Of a stretch of 64,000 nucleotides of DNA, positions 1-8,314 are shown one piece after another. The stretch's first letter is position 1. Each line of letters begins with the position of its first letter. The notes under the pieces are model-generated. The model had not been told where the DNA came from, did no database searches, and saw only the letters and a program-made list of their open reading frames with translations. The DNA is from G963664115 sp965263045. Lineage in GTDB: Bacteria > Acidobacteriota > Terriglobia > 20CM-2-55-15. The stretch covers positions 2,976,001 through 3,040,000 of the forward strand of contig CBDHGK010000041.1 of assembly GCA_965263045.1 (NCBI GenBank), in the 5' to 3' direction. Made by a program: the position numbers and the translations under genes.

Positions 1-356
1 AGCAGGTTGTTTGCGGAGCCGATCAGTTGGGTGACCTCCTCTTTGCTCAGAACAGTCGGCAGTCGCTTCGGCATCTTGGGATACGGGAGATCCAGCTTCA
101 GGTATGGACGCCGTAGCGTCTTCACAAAGAAGAATCGCAGCGCGGCAATGTGCAGACCTACAGTCTTGATCGCGAGCTTTCGCTCCTGGATCAAATGCAA
201 CTGATACTGCCGCAGGTGTTGCTGGCTGAGACGATCGGGGCGCGTGCCAAAATAGCGAGCGAAGTCTTCAACGACTCGCAGATAGGTTCGGATTGTTGTT
301 GGAGAGAAATTGCGGCGCTGGAGTTCTTCCAGCATCCGTTTCCGCAAATCAGTCAT
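1..356 (-). CDS. Tyrosine recombinase / integrase, N-terminal part
   Basis: This frame is open from an ATG at 356 to the left window edge, so the C-terminal catalytic domain is missing. A strong AGGAGG ribosome site lies 6-7 bases before the ATG. The visible ~118 residues match the N-terminal SAM-like core-binding domain of tyrosine recombinases: RNFSPTTIRTYLRVV, a helical stretch ending KTVGLHIAALRFFF, then LPTVLSKEEVTQLI, which usually marks the domain boundary. Such enzymes perform site-specific strand exchange. The R-H-R-Y residues cannot be checked here. The style resembles integrases carried with transposons rather than XerC/D. It may have acted on this accessory region, but that is inference. 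Confidence 0.75.
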   Translation of the reverse strand, partial: MTDLRKRMLEELQRRNFSPTTIRTYLRVVEDFARYFGTRPDRLSQQHLRQYQLHLIQERKLAIKTVGLHIAALRFFFVKTLRRPYLKLDLPYPKMPKRLPTVLSKEEVTQLIGSANNL

Positions 357-449
357 GTGGGCCTCCTTTGAGGCCCACACTCTACAGTCTGACGATCACC
401 CCTCGGTCAGCCCACGCGCAGCGTCCGCCGCGCCAGCGGCTTCGTTCAA

Positions 450-974
450 ATGCAAGAAGTGACGACTTATTATCTTGAAATGACGGAGCCCGATGAACTG
501 CGTCCAGCCTCAAAGGAGTTCGACAACTTCGAGATCGAACGTGTGTCAGTTCCCAATCCCGGGTTAAACCGCTCGCTTTATCAGTCGGTCGGTTCGCAGT
601 GGAAGTGGACCGACAGGTTAGCGTGGACGCTTGAGCGGTGGCGAGAATGGGTGGAGAGAGACGAGCTGCAGACCTAGGTTGCCCGTGTTGACCAAGAGAC
701 GGGTGGTTATTTCGAACTTGAGCTTCAGGTTGGCAGGAACGTCGAAATAGCTTACTTGGGGCTCCTGTCGAACTTCATCGGTCGCGGCTTTGGCAGTCTG
801 CTGTTGACAGAGGCTATTCGTCGCGCCTGGGCGATGGGTGCCGCCAAAGTTTGGGTCCACACATGTACGCTAGACCATCCGCGAGCCTTAGCAAATTACA
901 AAGCTCGTGGCATGCGTGTGTATCGGGTTGAGAACGGTTCACCCAGTTCCGGTATTCAGTCGGTTGAAGCATAG
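450..974 (+). pseudogene. GNAT-family N-acetyltransferase with an in-frame TAG
   Basis: One reading frame runs from ATG 450 to 974 and is broken only by TAG at 675-677. After the stop it gives GGYFELELQ, VEIAYLGLLSNFIGRGFG (the acetyl-CoA binding segment), LLLTEAIRRAWAMGA, then VWVHTCTLDHPRALANY. This is the C-terminal half of a GNAT acetyltransferase. The N-terminal ~75 residues read YYLEMTEPDELRPA and DRLAWTLERWREWV, as expected for the same family. Because the frame is kept on both sides, a single nonsense mutation is the simplest explanation. No second start with a good ribosome site is seen, so activity is unlikely. Confidence 0.7.
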
Positions 975-1358
975 TCCGGACGGTGTAGCCGTAAATCCGG
1001 CGCAGTGTCGGCGTTGCTAACGGGCCATGGTCCCTACATTGGCCTGTAGCGAGAGCAATCCCACAAAACCGACTAATAGGGTCTCAGAAGTCGGCTTCGG
1101 TGAAGTTGGACTGAGTCCGATACCGGGACGTGGCGGATTAGTAGCGAGTAGTCGCCTAGTGTTTAGGAATCCGTGTTCTGACTTCTTGCGGAAGCCACCT
1201 GGCCTTATAACCACCTACGCTTCCCTTTATTGCCGGACAATCTGGTGGAGCAATCCACATTTCCGTATCAGCAATACAGGCATGTGAATTTTCGCGGGTC
1301 CACCCAGGAGCTATTGGGACGGGTCTTCGGAGGTAAGACAGGGGGAGTCAGGGATAGC
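975..1358. other. Gene-free stretch ending in a kinase-junction relic
   Basis: No supported gene is seen; short frames here lack family features. From about 1240 to 1335 the DNA matches the dispersed kinase spacer repeat: CAATCCACATTTCCGTAT, then ATACAGGCATGTGAATTTTC, then TCTTCGGAGGT. The same order occurs at 5370-5460 and 27025-27070. The promoter core is not recognisable in this copy. Confidence 0.5.
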
Positions 1359-1790
1359 CTACGGCTCCCGCAGCCAGGTCGCACGAATTCCAGCTGACTC
1401 CCCACCGGGTACCCAGATCACCAGGGTCTTGGTCGGTTGATCTCCCGGAACCTTGTGAACGACTTCGTCACCGGCATGGACGAAGCCTGCCATCCCCGGT
1501 GTCAGGATATGGCTTGTGCCGTTGACTATGTGTTCGAGGACACCCTCAACCACGTAGAAGATCTCCAATGAACCGTGGGCGTGAGAGACCGATTCGGTTC
1601 CTGCCTGGAAGACCATCTCACCAACTTCAACATCACTCGTTCCAAGATTGCTCTCATCAAGCAGGACGCGCAGAACCGTGCCGCTGGGGGCAACATACGC
1701 GGCACTGGGTGACGCAGACTGGGACAGTGCAGAGGAAGCAGATAAAACCAGGGTGAGTAAGGATAGGGTAATGGCGATTCGATTCAGCAC
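1359..1790 (-). CDS. Secreted cupin-domain protein
   Basis: This 143-residue protein starts with a signal peptide (MLNRIAITLSLLTLVLSASSA). One cupin barrel follows: VSHAHGSLEIFYVVEG is cupin motif 1 with two His and one Glu metal ligands, and GMAGFVHAGDEVVHKV is motif 2 with its His. The length fits a single-domain cupin. Substrate and metal are unknown; such proteins often bind Mn, Fe or Zn and act as sensors or small oxygenases. It is likely periplasmic. It begins about 50 bases after a kinase 3'-end relic on the same strand and carries the same all-secreted signature as the other cargo genes. Confidence 0.85.
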   Translation of the reverse strand: MLNRIAITLSLLTLVLSASSALSQSASPSAAYVAPSGTVLRVLLDESNLGTSDVEVGEMVFQAGTESVSHAHGSLEIFYVVEGVLEHIVNGTSHILTPGMAGFVHAGDEVVHKVPGDQPTKTLVIWVPGGESAGIRATWLREP

Positions 1791-1842
1791 AAGTGACTCC
1801 CTTAGATTTGACTCATTCCGTAAGGCGTGAAGGTCCTTGCGA

Positions 1843-1890
1843 TCACGGAACGGGTACCCGTTCCTTCAGTTCTTTCATCGAAGCTGCCCA
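1843..1890 (-). pseudogene. Kinase 3'-end relic
   Basis: On the minus strand this reads MKELKERVPVP then TGA. The motif WFEELKERVPVP-stop recurs at 5499, 19777, 44874, 47526 and 54954, and more weakly at 27157. It is the usual last segment of Acidobacteria-type Ser/Thr kinases with TolB-like C-termini. It lies just after the original stop of the amidase gene (1899) in the same orientation, so the amidase sits between a kinase start (5335) and a kinase end. Confidence 0.6.
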
Positions 1891-1898
1891 CACACAAC

Positions 1899-1967
1899 TC
1901 ATTGATCCAGTACGATCAGTTGACCACGTACACCTTCCACGTAACCCGTCGTGTGCACATCGACGTA
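1899..1967 (-). pseudogene. Detached last 22 codons of the amidase-CHRD gene
   Basis: Removing the IS256 element and one copy of its 8-bp duplication joins this piece in frame to the amidase. After QGNL it reads YVDVHTTGYVEGVRGQL, then IVLDQ and a TGA stop at 1899. YVDVHT...G.(I/V)RGQL is the standard end of a CHRD domain, so this is the true C-terminus, cut off by the insertion. Confidence 0.9.
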
Positions 1968-1975
1968 AAGATTTC

Positions 1976-3416
1976 GAGTCAAGCCCATTCTTAGTTGAAA
2001 CTCTCCACGGCTCACGATGGGTCATGCAACCTTCTTCTTCGATCTCGTCGACGTCTTCGCCTCAATTTTCAGCTCTCGCTGGAGGGCTTCGCGGAGCTTT
2101 GGAAGATGACGGTAGCCGATCACCTTCCTCAGGCGCGGTTCGATGTCGATGAGCGCCGTCGCCAACCAGCGTTGCCGCTGACTCGAGTTCTTCCAATGAT
2201 CGACCTTCGCACACCTTTCCTCGACAAGGGCATTGACCGATTCCAGGCAATTCGTCGTCTTGAACGAACGGCCCAAGACCCCGTACACGCCGAGCCGATG
2301 CAACGTGAGGGTCTCTTCCAGGCCTTCCTCAAGGCTCGCAGCCCCCGATTGGTTTCGCTCCTCGAGCTCTCCATGGAGCTCTCCGAGCGCCGCCCGAGCT
2401 TCGTCGTACTCCGGGCGCTCGTAGGCCCGCTGCAGCCGGCGTCGCCACACGGCTTGCTCGGTCTTCGATAGGTATCTCACGACGTTCTCGCGTTTGTGCC
2501 ATTGGCAGCGTTGGACCAGGGCTCGATTCCTGAATGCCTTCTTGACCGCCGCCCGCAGACCTTTGCCGCCGTCGACAATCACCAGCACGCCTTCAGAGAT
2601 GTCCAGGCCCCGCTCCATCAACGAACGGAGAAACGGAGTCAGCACTTGCTCGTTCTCCGTGTCGGTCTCCACGAAGCCCAAGAAGCGTTTGTCGCCCGAA
2701 AGCGTGACGCCCAGGGCCACTACCATCAGGGCGTCGGCAAACGCCTTCCCGTCCAGGAAGATCGCCACGACGTCCTCGCCACTCAGATCCCGCTCCTGCA
2801 TCTCCCGAAGTTTCGCGGCACTCGCCTGGACGAATCCTCGAGACACCGTCGAACTCGACAGTCCGATCGCTCCCGGAATCGCTTCAGCGGCCGATTCATA
2901 GTTCCGGCAGGAGATCCCATACAGCACACGTCTGAGCAGTAGCTCGTTCACCGCGCCACCCGGACTGAGTTCCTCGTAGGTCCGAAGCGGAATCTCCCCG
3001 CCCGCCACGCTGCGCACTCGAGGCACCCGAACCGGCACCCGCTGGCCACCCAGCCCCACGGTCCCCGGATTGCTCCCGTGTCGCCGGCCCCGCAACGCCG
3101 CCTCCTTTCGTGCGTATCGCTCACCCGCCAACGACTTCACTTCCTCGTCGAGCAACTCCTCCACGTGCATCAACCCCAGTGGGATCAACGCCCGAATCAT
3201 CTCCACCTTCGAGTCCAATTCCAGTCCCGAGTATTCCTCCCGGCTCAGGACCTCGACCTCACCCAGCACACGCGACTTCTTGCGTTTCTTTACCGAACGT
3301 AACAGACTCCTCATCTCGGCTCCTTTCTCTTACAGGCTTGATGTTGTTTCTTCCAATACCATCAAACCATGGGGTTTGGAGCCGTTTCAATTTCCAACTA
3401 AGATTGGCACACATTC
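1976..3416 (-). mobile_element. IS256-family element, copy 1 (inside the amidase gene)
   Basis: The element is 1441 bp. Its imperfect inverted repeats are GAGTCAAGCCCATTCTTAG at 1976 and, on the other strand, GAATGTGTGCCAATCTTAG ending at 3416. It is bounded by the perfect 8-bp duplication AAGATTTC at 1968-1975 and 3417-3424. It carries one transposase gene. The identical protein is encoded by copies at 13856-15296 and 43423-44863, so movement was recent. It truncates the last 22 codons of the amidase. Confidence 0.97.
2022..3314 (-). CDS. IS256-family transposase (copy 1)
   Basis: This 430-residue mutator-type DDE transposase has a helical N-terminus (MRSLLRSVKKRKKSRV). The first catalytic Asp is in VVAIFLDGKAF, the second in LVIVDGGKGLRAAV, the family C/D-x2-H signature is QRCQWHKREN, and the catalytic Glu is in TTNCLESVNALVEERC. 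The lysine-rich tail TRSKKKVA is typical. It catalyses excision and insertion of its IS. An AAAGGAG ribosome site precedes the ATG. The length equals that of intact family members and no defect is seen. Confidence 0.96.
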   Translation of the reverse strand: MRSLLRSVKKRKKSRVLGEVEVLSREEYSGLELDSKVEMIRALIPLGLMHVEELLDEEVKSLAGERYARKEAALRGRRHGSNPGTVGLGGQRVPVRVPRVRSVAGGEIPLRTYEELSPGGAVNELLLRRVLYGISCRNYESAAEAIPGAIGLSSSTVSRGFVQASAAKLREMQERDLSGEDVVAIFLDGKAFADALMVVALGVTLSGDKRFLGFVETDTENEQVLTPFLRSLMERGLDISEGVLVIVDGGKGLRAAVKKAFRNRALVQRCQWHKRENVVRYLSKTEQAVWRRRLQRAYERPEYDEARAALGELHGELEERNQSGAASLEEGLEETLTLHRLGVYGVLGRSFKTTNCLESVNALVEERCAKVDHWKNSSQRQRWLATALIDIEPRLRKVIGYRHLPKLREALQRELKIEAKTSTRSKKKVA

Positions 3417-5288
3417 AAGATTTCCCTGAAGCAAGTCCTGGAGATCCTCTGCAGAAAGCTTGGTCGTACTCGATGCACCGGCTTCCCCTCTCCCTCCGAG
3501 GAGATGGATCATCGGACCGGGCTCATCAAGCGTGCCACGGTGGATGTGAAAACCCAACACCTCCGCGTCGAGAACTCCTGCAACCGACATTGAATACTCC
3601 AAGTTCAACGTATACCAGTCGAATGTGAAGCGACCTAGAGCACTCAGGCCGATTTCCGAGCGCGTTGTCTCCACTTCGAACGTCAGAGGTTCCGGCAGAT
3701 GCACCAAACTCGGTGTGGTGACCGGCGGGCGTCGATGACGAGTCGCCTGCTCATACGCGTACGCCAGCGTTATTAACTTGGGTTCGGCGAATGCTCGCCC
3801 GAGCAACTCCAATCCGACGGGCATCCCGTCTTCCGCGAATCCAGCCGGCACAGTGAGGGCGGGCAGTCCGGAGATAGCACTCAGCCTACAGTTACTCCCT
3901 TCCTGCTGGGTACCAATAGGAGCAGCTGTCCGCCGAATCGTCGGGTAGACTAAGGCGTCCAGCGCGTGCTCGTCCATCACATCGATTGCGGCCTGGCGAA
4001 TCTCGTCCCGTTTCGCAATCGCCTCGCGGTATTCGTCGGTATCGAGACTCTCAACCTCCATCGCCAAGCGGAGCGCGCTTTCAAGCGAGTAATGATAGAG
4101 TCCTTTTTCCACGATCTCGTCCAGCGACTTCACAGGCGCGCCGGGTGTCTGCCTCAGATAGTCGTTCAAATCGAACCCAAACTCCTGGCGAATGACCGAA
4201 AAGCCGTCCTCTAGCAGCTCCAGGAAGGTGGCCTCTTCGATCTCAACGACTTCTGCACCTTGCGCTTTCATCTCCTCGACGGCAGCCTCAATCACTTCCC
4301 GGACAGGCCTATCCGCCGACTCCGTTCCATTCGTTTGAGACTCCCCCATGAGTTCTGCCAAAACTCCAACCCGTGCTCCTTGGAGGCCGTTCTCGTCGAG
4401 AAACTCGGTGTAACTCTCGGGAATGTTTCCCTCAGACTGTCCGGTGCTTTCGTCCGCCGCGTCGGGCCCAACCGTAGCATCGAGCACGATCGCCAGATCC
4501 TCGACACTCAGCGTCAACGGTCCACCGATATCTTGAGTGTGCGAGAGCGGAATAATCCCATCTCGACTCGACAGTCCACGGGTCCCTCGTAGCCCAACCA
4601 GAGCGTGGTGCGCGGCGGGAATTCGAATTGAGCCACATGTATCGCTTCCCATACCCATAGCTGCGAAGCTTGCCGCCACTGCCGCACCGGTCCCTCCGCT
4701 CGACCCTCCGGGGTTACGCGCTGGGTCATACGGGTTACGCGTCTGGCCGCCGAACGAACTGATCGTTGTAATCCCTCTTGCCAGCTCGTGCATGTTTGCC
4801 TTGCCGAGGATGATCGCACCGGCCTCCTTCAGCTTCCGAACCTGGAACGCGTCATCTGGAGGAATGGAGTTCGCTAGTGCAATGATTCCCGCCGTCGTCG
4901 GCATGTCGGCGGTGTCGTAGTTGTCCTTGACGATGACTGGTATGCCATGTAACGGCCCCCGGACGTTCCCCGCTGCGCGTTCGCCGTCGAGCGTATCGGC
5001 TTCGGCGAGCGCGTTCGGGTTGACGATGATCGTCGCGTTGAGTTTCGGTCCCTGCTTGTCATAAGCTTCGATGCGGGCCGCATATTGTTCGACGAGCACC
5101 CGAGATGTCACCTCACCCGACTCCAACGCTACTGCCAACTCAGCGATAGTTTTTTCCGTCACGTCAAAGACCGTCTCCCCCGAATCGGAGGTGCCTGGAC
5201 GACACCCCCATACTACGGTCGCCCCGACAACGAGGGCGATCGACGCTCGAAAACAGAGACTTAGACGTGTACCCGAATTGATAGACAT
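3387..5288 (-). CDS. Secreted amidase with C-terminal CHRD domain, 3' end cut by IS256
   Basis: A lipoprotein-like or secretion signal (residues ~1-30, with VVWGCRPG) is followed by an amidase-signature hydrolase, residues ~45-510. The Ser-cisSer-Lys triad is visible as PVIVKDNYD, NPGGSSGGTGAAVA and GSDTCGSIRIPA. These enzymes hydrolyse amide bonds. Residues ~540-625 form a CHRD domain (RFTFDWYTLNLEYSMSVAG, HIHRGTLDEPGP). The last codons (ECVPILVGN) come from the IS256 inverted repeat; the native C-terminus is at 1899-1967. The amidase core is intact and may still work. The gene starts in GAGGAGGTCGT-ATG, which overlaps the first 15 codons of a kinase-start relic whose promoter lies at 5343-5371. 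Confidence 0.92.
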   Translation of the reverse strand: MSINSGTRLSLCFRASIALVVGATVVWGCRPGTSDSGETVFDVTEKTIAELAVALESGEVTSRVLVEQYAARIEAYDKQGPKLNATIIVNPNALAEADTLDGERAAGNVRGPLHGIPVIVKDNYDTADMPTTAGIIALANSIPPDDAFQVRKLKEAGAIILGKANMHELARGITTISSFGGQTRNPYDPARNPGGSSGGTGAAVAASFAAMGMGSDTCGSIRIPAAHHALVGLRGTRGLSSRDGIIPLSHTQDIGGPLTLSVEDLAIVLDATVGPDAADESTGQSEGNIPESYTEFLDENGLQGARVGVLAELMGESQTNGTESADRPVREVIEAAVEEMKAQGAEVVEIEEATFLELLEDGFSVIRQEFGFDLNDYLRQTPGAPVKSLDEIVEKGLYHYSLESALRLAMEVESLDTDEYREAIAKRDEIRQAAIDVMDEHALDALVYPTIRRTAAPIGTQQEGSNCRLSAISGLPALTVPAGFAEDGMPVGLELLGRAFAEPKLITLAYAYEQATRHRRPPVTTPSLVHLPEPLTFEVETTRSEIGLSALGRFTFDWYTLNLEYSMSVAGVLDAEVLGFHIHRGTLDEPGPMIHLLGGRGEAGASSTTKLSAEDLQDLLQGNLECVPILVGN

Positions 5289-5299
5289 ACGACCTCCTC

Positions 5300-5335
5300 G
5301 ATCCCGTAGTGGGCCAATTTGGTGCTGGATTCCAT
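5300..5335 (-). pseudogene. Kinase 5'-end relic fused to the amidase start
   Basis: From ATG 5335 the minus strand reads MESSTKLAHYGI and then runs out of frame into the amidase ribosome site and ATG. MES(G)TKLxHYE is the start of the kinase family whose longer relics lie at 50120-50341 and 62327-62674. Only about 12 codons remain. The amidase therefore inherits this kinase promoter. Confidence 0.75.
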
Positions 5336-5550
5336 CGATTGAATAAGACTACACGTGGAAAGTCAGGTCAATCAAAGAGTCACATGGAAGCATAGGCGAC
5401 GATACAGGCATGTGGATTTTCAAAGGCCATGCTTAGGCCATATTGGAGGAGGTTTTCGGGGATTGGAAAGGCGATTTGGGCGAAACAGGCCGTGTCAGCT
5501 ATGGAACCGACACCCGTTCCTTTAGTTCTTCAAACCAGACGTCCATGAGC
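5336..5550 (-). repeat. Kinase junction repeat with kinase 3' end
   Basis: Reading the minus strand: a kinase end (DVWFEELKERVSVP, stop at 5499-5501), then a spacer of about 163 bp including GTTTCGCCCAAATCGCC, AAAATCCACATGCCTGTATC and GTGACTCTTTGATTGACC, then the kinase start at 5335. This is the best preserved copy of the tail-to-head junction. No gene is seen between 5551 and 5823 apart from the upstream region of the next gene. Confidence 0.7.
5343..5371 (-). promoter_or_regulatory. Sigma-70-like promoter of the kinase spacer repeat
   Basis: On the minus strand this reads TTGACC, 17 bases, TCTTAT, with the relic ATG only 7 bases after the -10, suggesting a leaderless start. The same spacing recurs at 15486, 22985, 27003, 47113, 50349, 54369 and 56319. 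It should drive the amidase gene. Confidence 0.7.
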
Positions 5551-5823
5551 TGCGCTCACCCGAAGGATGAAAACCCCACTGAGGTGCGTTCTGATAGAAA
5601 TAGGCCGTATCGAATGACGGCTTACGGACGGGTTCGATTCCTGTTGGGACGATTCGGGCAATCCCTGAAGGGGTCCGGGATAATCGAGAGGTCCCGCCGC
5701 TCACCCCGGAAGCTCCTTTTCTCTCGACAGCTTCGAACACATCCAAGACAATACTATCCAGCTTTCCCGGCAAAACAACCAGATGGTCCTCTTAGACATC
5801 GACAGACTCAAAGGAGAAGAGCC

Positions 5824-6873
5824 ATGATGCGCTATTTGGCCTGTGTATTTTGCAGTGTCTTGCTGCTGGCGGGTTGGGGCGCCGCCCAAGCCAACGCCCA
5901 GGCCTCGGTTGCCGAGGCTCACGTGGCCGCGGCCAGGGCCGCAGCATACGAGCCCGGCCATGATTACACCGGGAGCCCTTTCGATCTCTGCGCTGAACCC
6001 GACCTCACGCCCGTCGGGCCCGCGGCTCGGCCAGGGGCCGCCGCACCGGCCGCCGCACCGACGATACCCCCGCGTTCCCAATGGTATACGGACCCGGTGA
6101 AGGCGTTCGACAACCTCTATTATGTTGGCGGCTCCAGAGCCGACAACTTCAGCGTATGGGCGATCACGACAACCGAGGGAATCATTCTGATCAATTCGGG
6201 TCGTCATTACTGGGCTGAGGAACTGATCGTCAACGGCCTCAGAACGATGGGTCTCGATCCGGCCGAGATCGAGTACGTCATTATCAATGAAGGCGAAGCG
6301 AATTTTTACGGGGGATCCCGACTGCTTCAGGATCGTTACGGCGCGCGCGTTCTGGTGTCGGAGGCCGACTGGGACGTGATCGAGCGGCAGACGGTTCCGT
6401 CCGAGATCAAGCCGAGGAAGGACATGGTGATCACGGATGGCCAGGAAGTGACGCTGGGCGATGTCACCGTGACCCTCTACGTGACGCCAGGGCACACGCC
6501 GGGCAGCGTTTCGATGCTGATCTCACCGCTGAGGGACGGCAACCGGACGTACGTGGGCAGCGTCGTCGGCGGCCGGGGCGCCGGAGGTACCCAGCCACAG
6601 GACGGGGTCCAGTACTACGAAACCGAAGTCGAAAGCTTCCGACTGTGGAGTGAATCGGTAAAGCGGTTCAAGGAGATCTCGCAGAGGGCCGGCGCGGATG
6701 TCTTCGTTGCCCATCATCACAGCTGGGACAACACACTGGATAATCTTCGCGCCCTGGCGTTCCGTCAACCGGGCGATCCTCATACGCTTGTCAGCGAGAG
6801 CGCCGTCGATCGGTACATGACCGTTGTTTCCGAATGCATGGATGCTCAACTGGCCTGGAGAGCGGGCAATTAG
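5824..6873 (+). CDS. Secreted metallo-beta-lactamase-fold protein with lost site-1 ligands
   Basis: The start is the ATG at 5824 after AAAGGAGAAGAGCC; the frame upstream has no signal and lies in the repeat. The 349-residue protein has a signal peptide (MMRYLACVFCSVLLLAGWG) and an MBL fold from VFDNLYYVGG (residue ~95) to the end. It belongs to the B3-like group by FDNLYYVG and TPGHTPGSVS. Where HxHxDH should be, it has INEGEANFYGGS, so all four site-1 ligands are replaced (E, E, N, F). The later TPGH and VAHHHSW histidines remain. It is probably a non-hydrolytic or altered-metal binder in the periplasm. The alpha/beta hydrolase follows 89 bases downstream on the same strand and may be co-transcribed. 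Confidence 0.85.
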   Translation: MMRYLACVFCSVLLLAGWGAAQANAQASVAEAHVAAARAAAYEPGHDYTGSPFDLCAEPDLTPVGPAARPGAAAPAAAPTIPPRSQWYTDPVKAFDNLYYVGGSRADNFSVWAITTTEGIILINSGRHYWAEELIVNGLRTMGLDPAEIEYVIINEGEANFYGGSRLLQDRYGARVLVSEADWDVIERQTVPSEIKPRKDMVITDGQEVTLGDVTVTLYVTPGHTPGSVSMLISPLRDGNRTYVGSVVGGRGAGGTQPQDGVQYYETEVESFRLWSESVKRFKEISQRAGADVFVAHHHSWDNTLDNLRALAFRQPGDPHTLVSESAVDRYMTVVSECMDAQLAWRAGN

Positions 6874-6962
6874 TCGGCGCGCCCCAATACCACTCACTGT
6901 CATCATGTTGTTCGGTATCATGAACGGCAACGCTCCATCTTATTCAATACGGGGAGGCCACT

Positions 6963-8021
6963 ATGAGCACGTCTGTCATTCATCGCAGCTATCGCTGCGG
7001 GACTTGGATCACATCTTTTGTCTTGATTGTCATATCGTGGCTGGCGAGCCCGAATGCCAACGCCCAAACGCCTGCGGAAACAGGCTCCATCGCTGATCTC
7101 GAGGCCAAGTTTATCGACATCAAGGCTCTGGGCGGGACCATCCAGACCCGCTACTATGAAGAGGGCCAAGGGGAGCCGCTGCTGCTGGTACACGGTGGAG
7201 GGCTTGGGAATGTTAACGCTAACAGCGCGAACATATGGAGCAGAAACATCCCCGCCCTGGGCGAGCGGTTTCACGTCTTCGCGGTGGACAAGCTTGCCGC
7301 CGGCATGACCGGCAACCCACCGAATGACAGCGACTACAACATCCAGGGCGAGATCGCGCACATGTACCAGTTCATCCAGACGATGAACCTCGGTCCAGTG
7401 CATCTGGTGGGTCAGTCGCGCGGAGCCGGACTGGGGTTGTTGCTGGCGATGCAACATCCGGAGGTCGTCAGAACTCTCGTTCTCACGAATTCTGGCACCG
7501 TGTCGCCGGACACGAACCCGACGACAGGAACCTCCGTGATGGAGCCGTGCGCGGTGGGCGACCGGAGCTGGAAAATCCGGTGCGCAATGGAAGTGCAATC
7601 CTACGCACCCAACATCGCCGACACCTGGGATGACGAGTACTACGCGGCTGGCGAGTACATGATTGGCCTGCCACAGGGGCAGGAGGCTCAGGCAAAGATG
7701 GCCGCAGACGCCGGCCAACCTCTGAGGTCCGAGTTCAACGAGTCGAAGAAGCGGTTGCACGAGCGGCTGAGGGCCGAAGAGGTCCTCCCCATGCCGGTGC
7801 TGCTCTACTGGTCGAAAAACGATCCGCAGGTTACTGTGGATCGCGGAGTCGCCTTGCACGACATCCTGGCCGCCCAACACCCGAAGGTTTGGCTGCTGCT
7901 CATCAATAAAGCGGGACACCTGCATTTTCGGGAGTATCCGGATCAGTTTAATCACAACGTCATGAGTTTCATCGACTACTGGAATCGTCAACCAACGGAC
8001 ACAGTTTCGATTGCACCGTAG
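6963..8021 (+). CDS. Secreted alpha/beta hydrolase
   Basis: This 352-residue protein has a long N-terminal signal (hydrophobic ITSFVLIVISWLAS, cleavage near ANAQ). The alpha/beta-hydrolase fold shows the oxyanion stretch LLLVHGGGLG (~75), the nucleophile elbow VGQSRGAGLG (Ser ~145), an acid in WSKNDPQVT and the catalytic His in INKAGHLHF. It resembles the C-C bond hydrolase/haloperoxidase group in length and order, but the substrate cannot be read from sequence. A GGGGAGG ribosome site precedes the ATG. It follows the MBL protein, suggesting a two-gene periplasmic unit. Confidence 0.88.
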   Translation: MSTSVIHRSYRCGTWITSFVLIVISWLASPNANAQTPAETGSIADLEAKFIDIKALGGTIQTRYYEEGQGEPLLLVHGGGLGNVNANSANIWSRNIPALGERFHVFAVDKLAAGMTGNPPNDSDYNIQGEIAHMYQFIQTMNLGPVHLVGQSRGAGLGLLLAMQHPEVVRTLVLTNSGTVSPDTNPTTGTSVMEPCAVGDRSWKIRCAMEVQSYAPNIADTWDDEYYAAGEYMIGLPQGQEAQAKMAADAGQPLRSEFNESKKRLHERLRAEEVLPMPVLLYWSKNDPQVTVDRGVALHDILAAQHPKVWLLLINKAGHLHFREYPDQFNHNVMSFIDYWNRQPTDTVSIAP

Positions 8022-8042
8022 ACTCTTTGCTAGAGCTGGATC

Positions 8043-8068
8043 AGCGCAAAGGTAATTACCTTCGCGCT
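8043..8068. promoter_or_regulatory. 26-bp near-perfect palindrome
   Basis: AGCGC-A-AAGGTAATTACCTT-C-GCGCT is self-complementary apart from one mismatched pair. It lies 22 bases after the hydrolase stop and has no T-run, so it is either a weak terminator or an operator-like dyad. The convergent gene ends at 8315; nothing else is seen from 8069 to 8314. Confidence 0.45.
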
Positions 8069-8314
8069 AAGGTCTTGATACAGCAGATCCGACACACCCC
8101 CTATTCGACGCTAGAGTTGACGTGAGTTCCAGCAACAGTTCTTCAGAATCGTTCAGGAATGCTTGCCTGCGGAGAGCCAAAGTTGATTTGGTAACGACGT
8201 CTTGAAGATTGAAACCGTATAGCGTGGCGACCGTCTCTTGTCAAAGCGGCCCTTGTGCCCGAATCATTCTGACGACCTACAGGCCGGGACAAACGGCAGC
8301 ACGAACCTCGCGCA

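Noticed and set aside
5443..5823. N-terminal extension of the MBL protein at 5824
   Set aside because: The extension lies in the kinase junction repeat and lacks a signal. The ATG at 5824 has a good ribosome site and signal peptide.
6918..7991. A 357-codon minus-strand frame
   Set aside because: It is antisense to the alpha/beta hydrolase, whose catalytic motifs are unambiguous.
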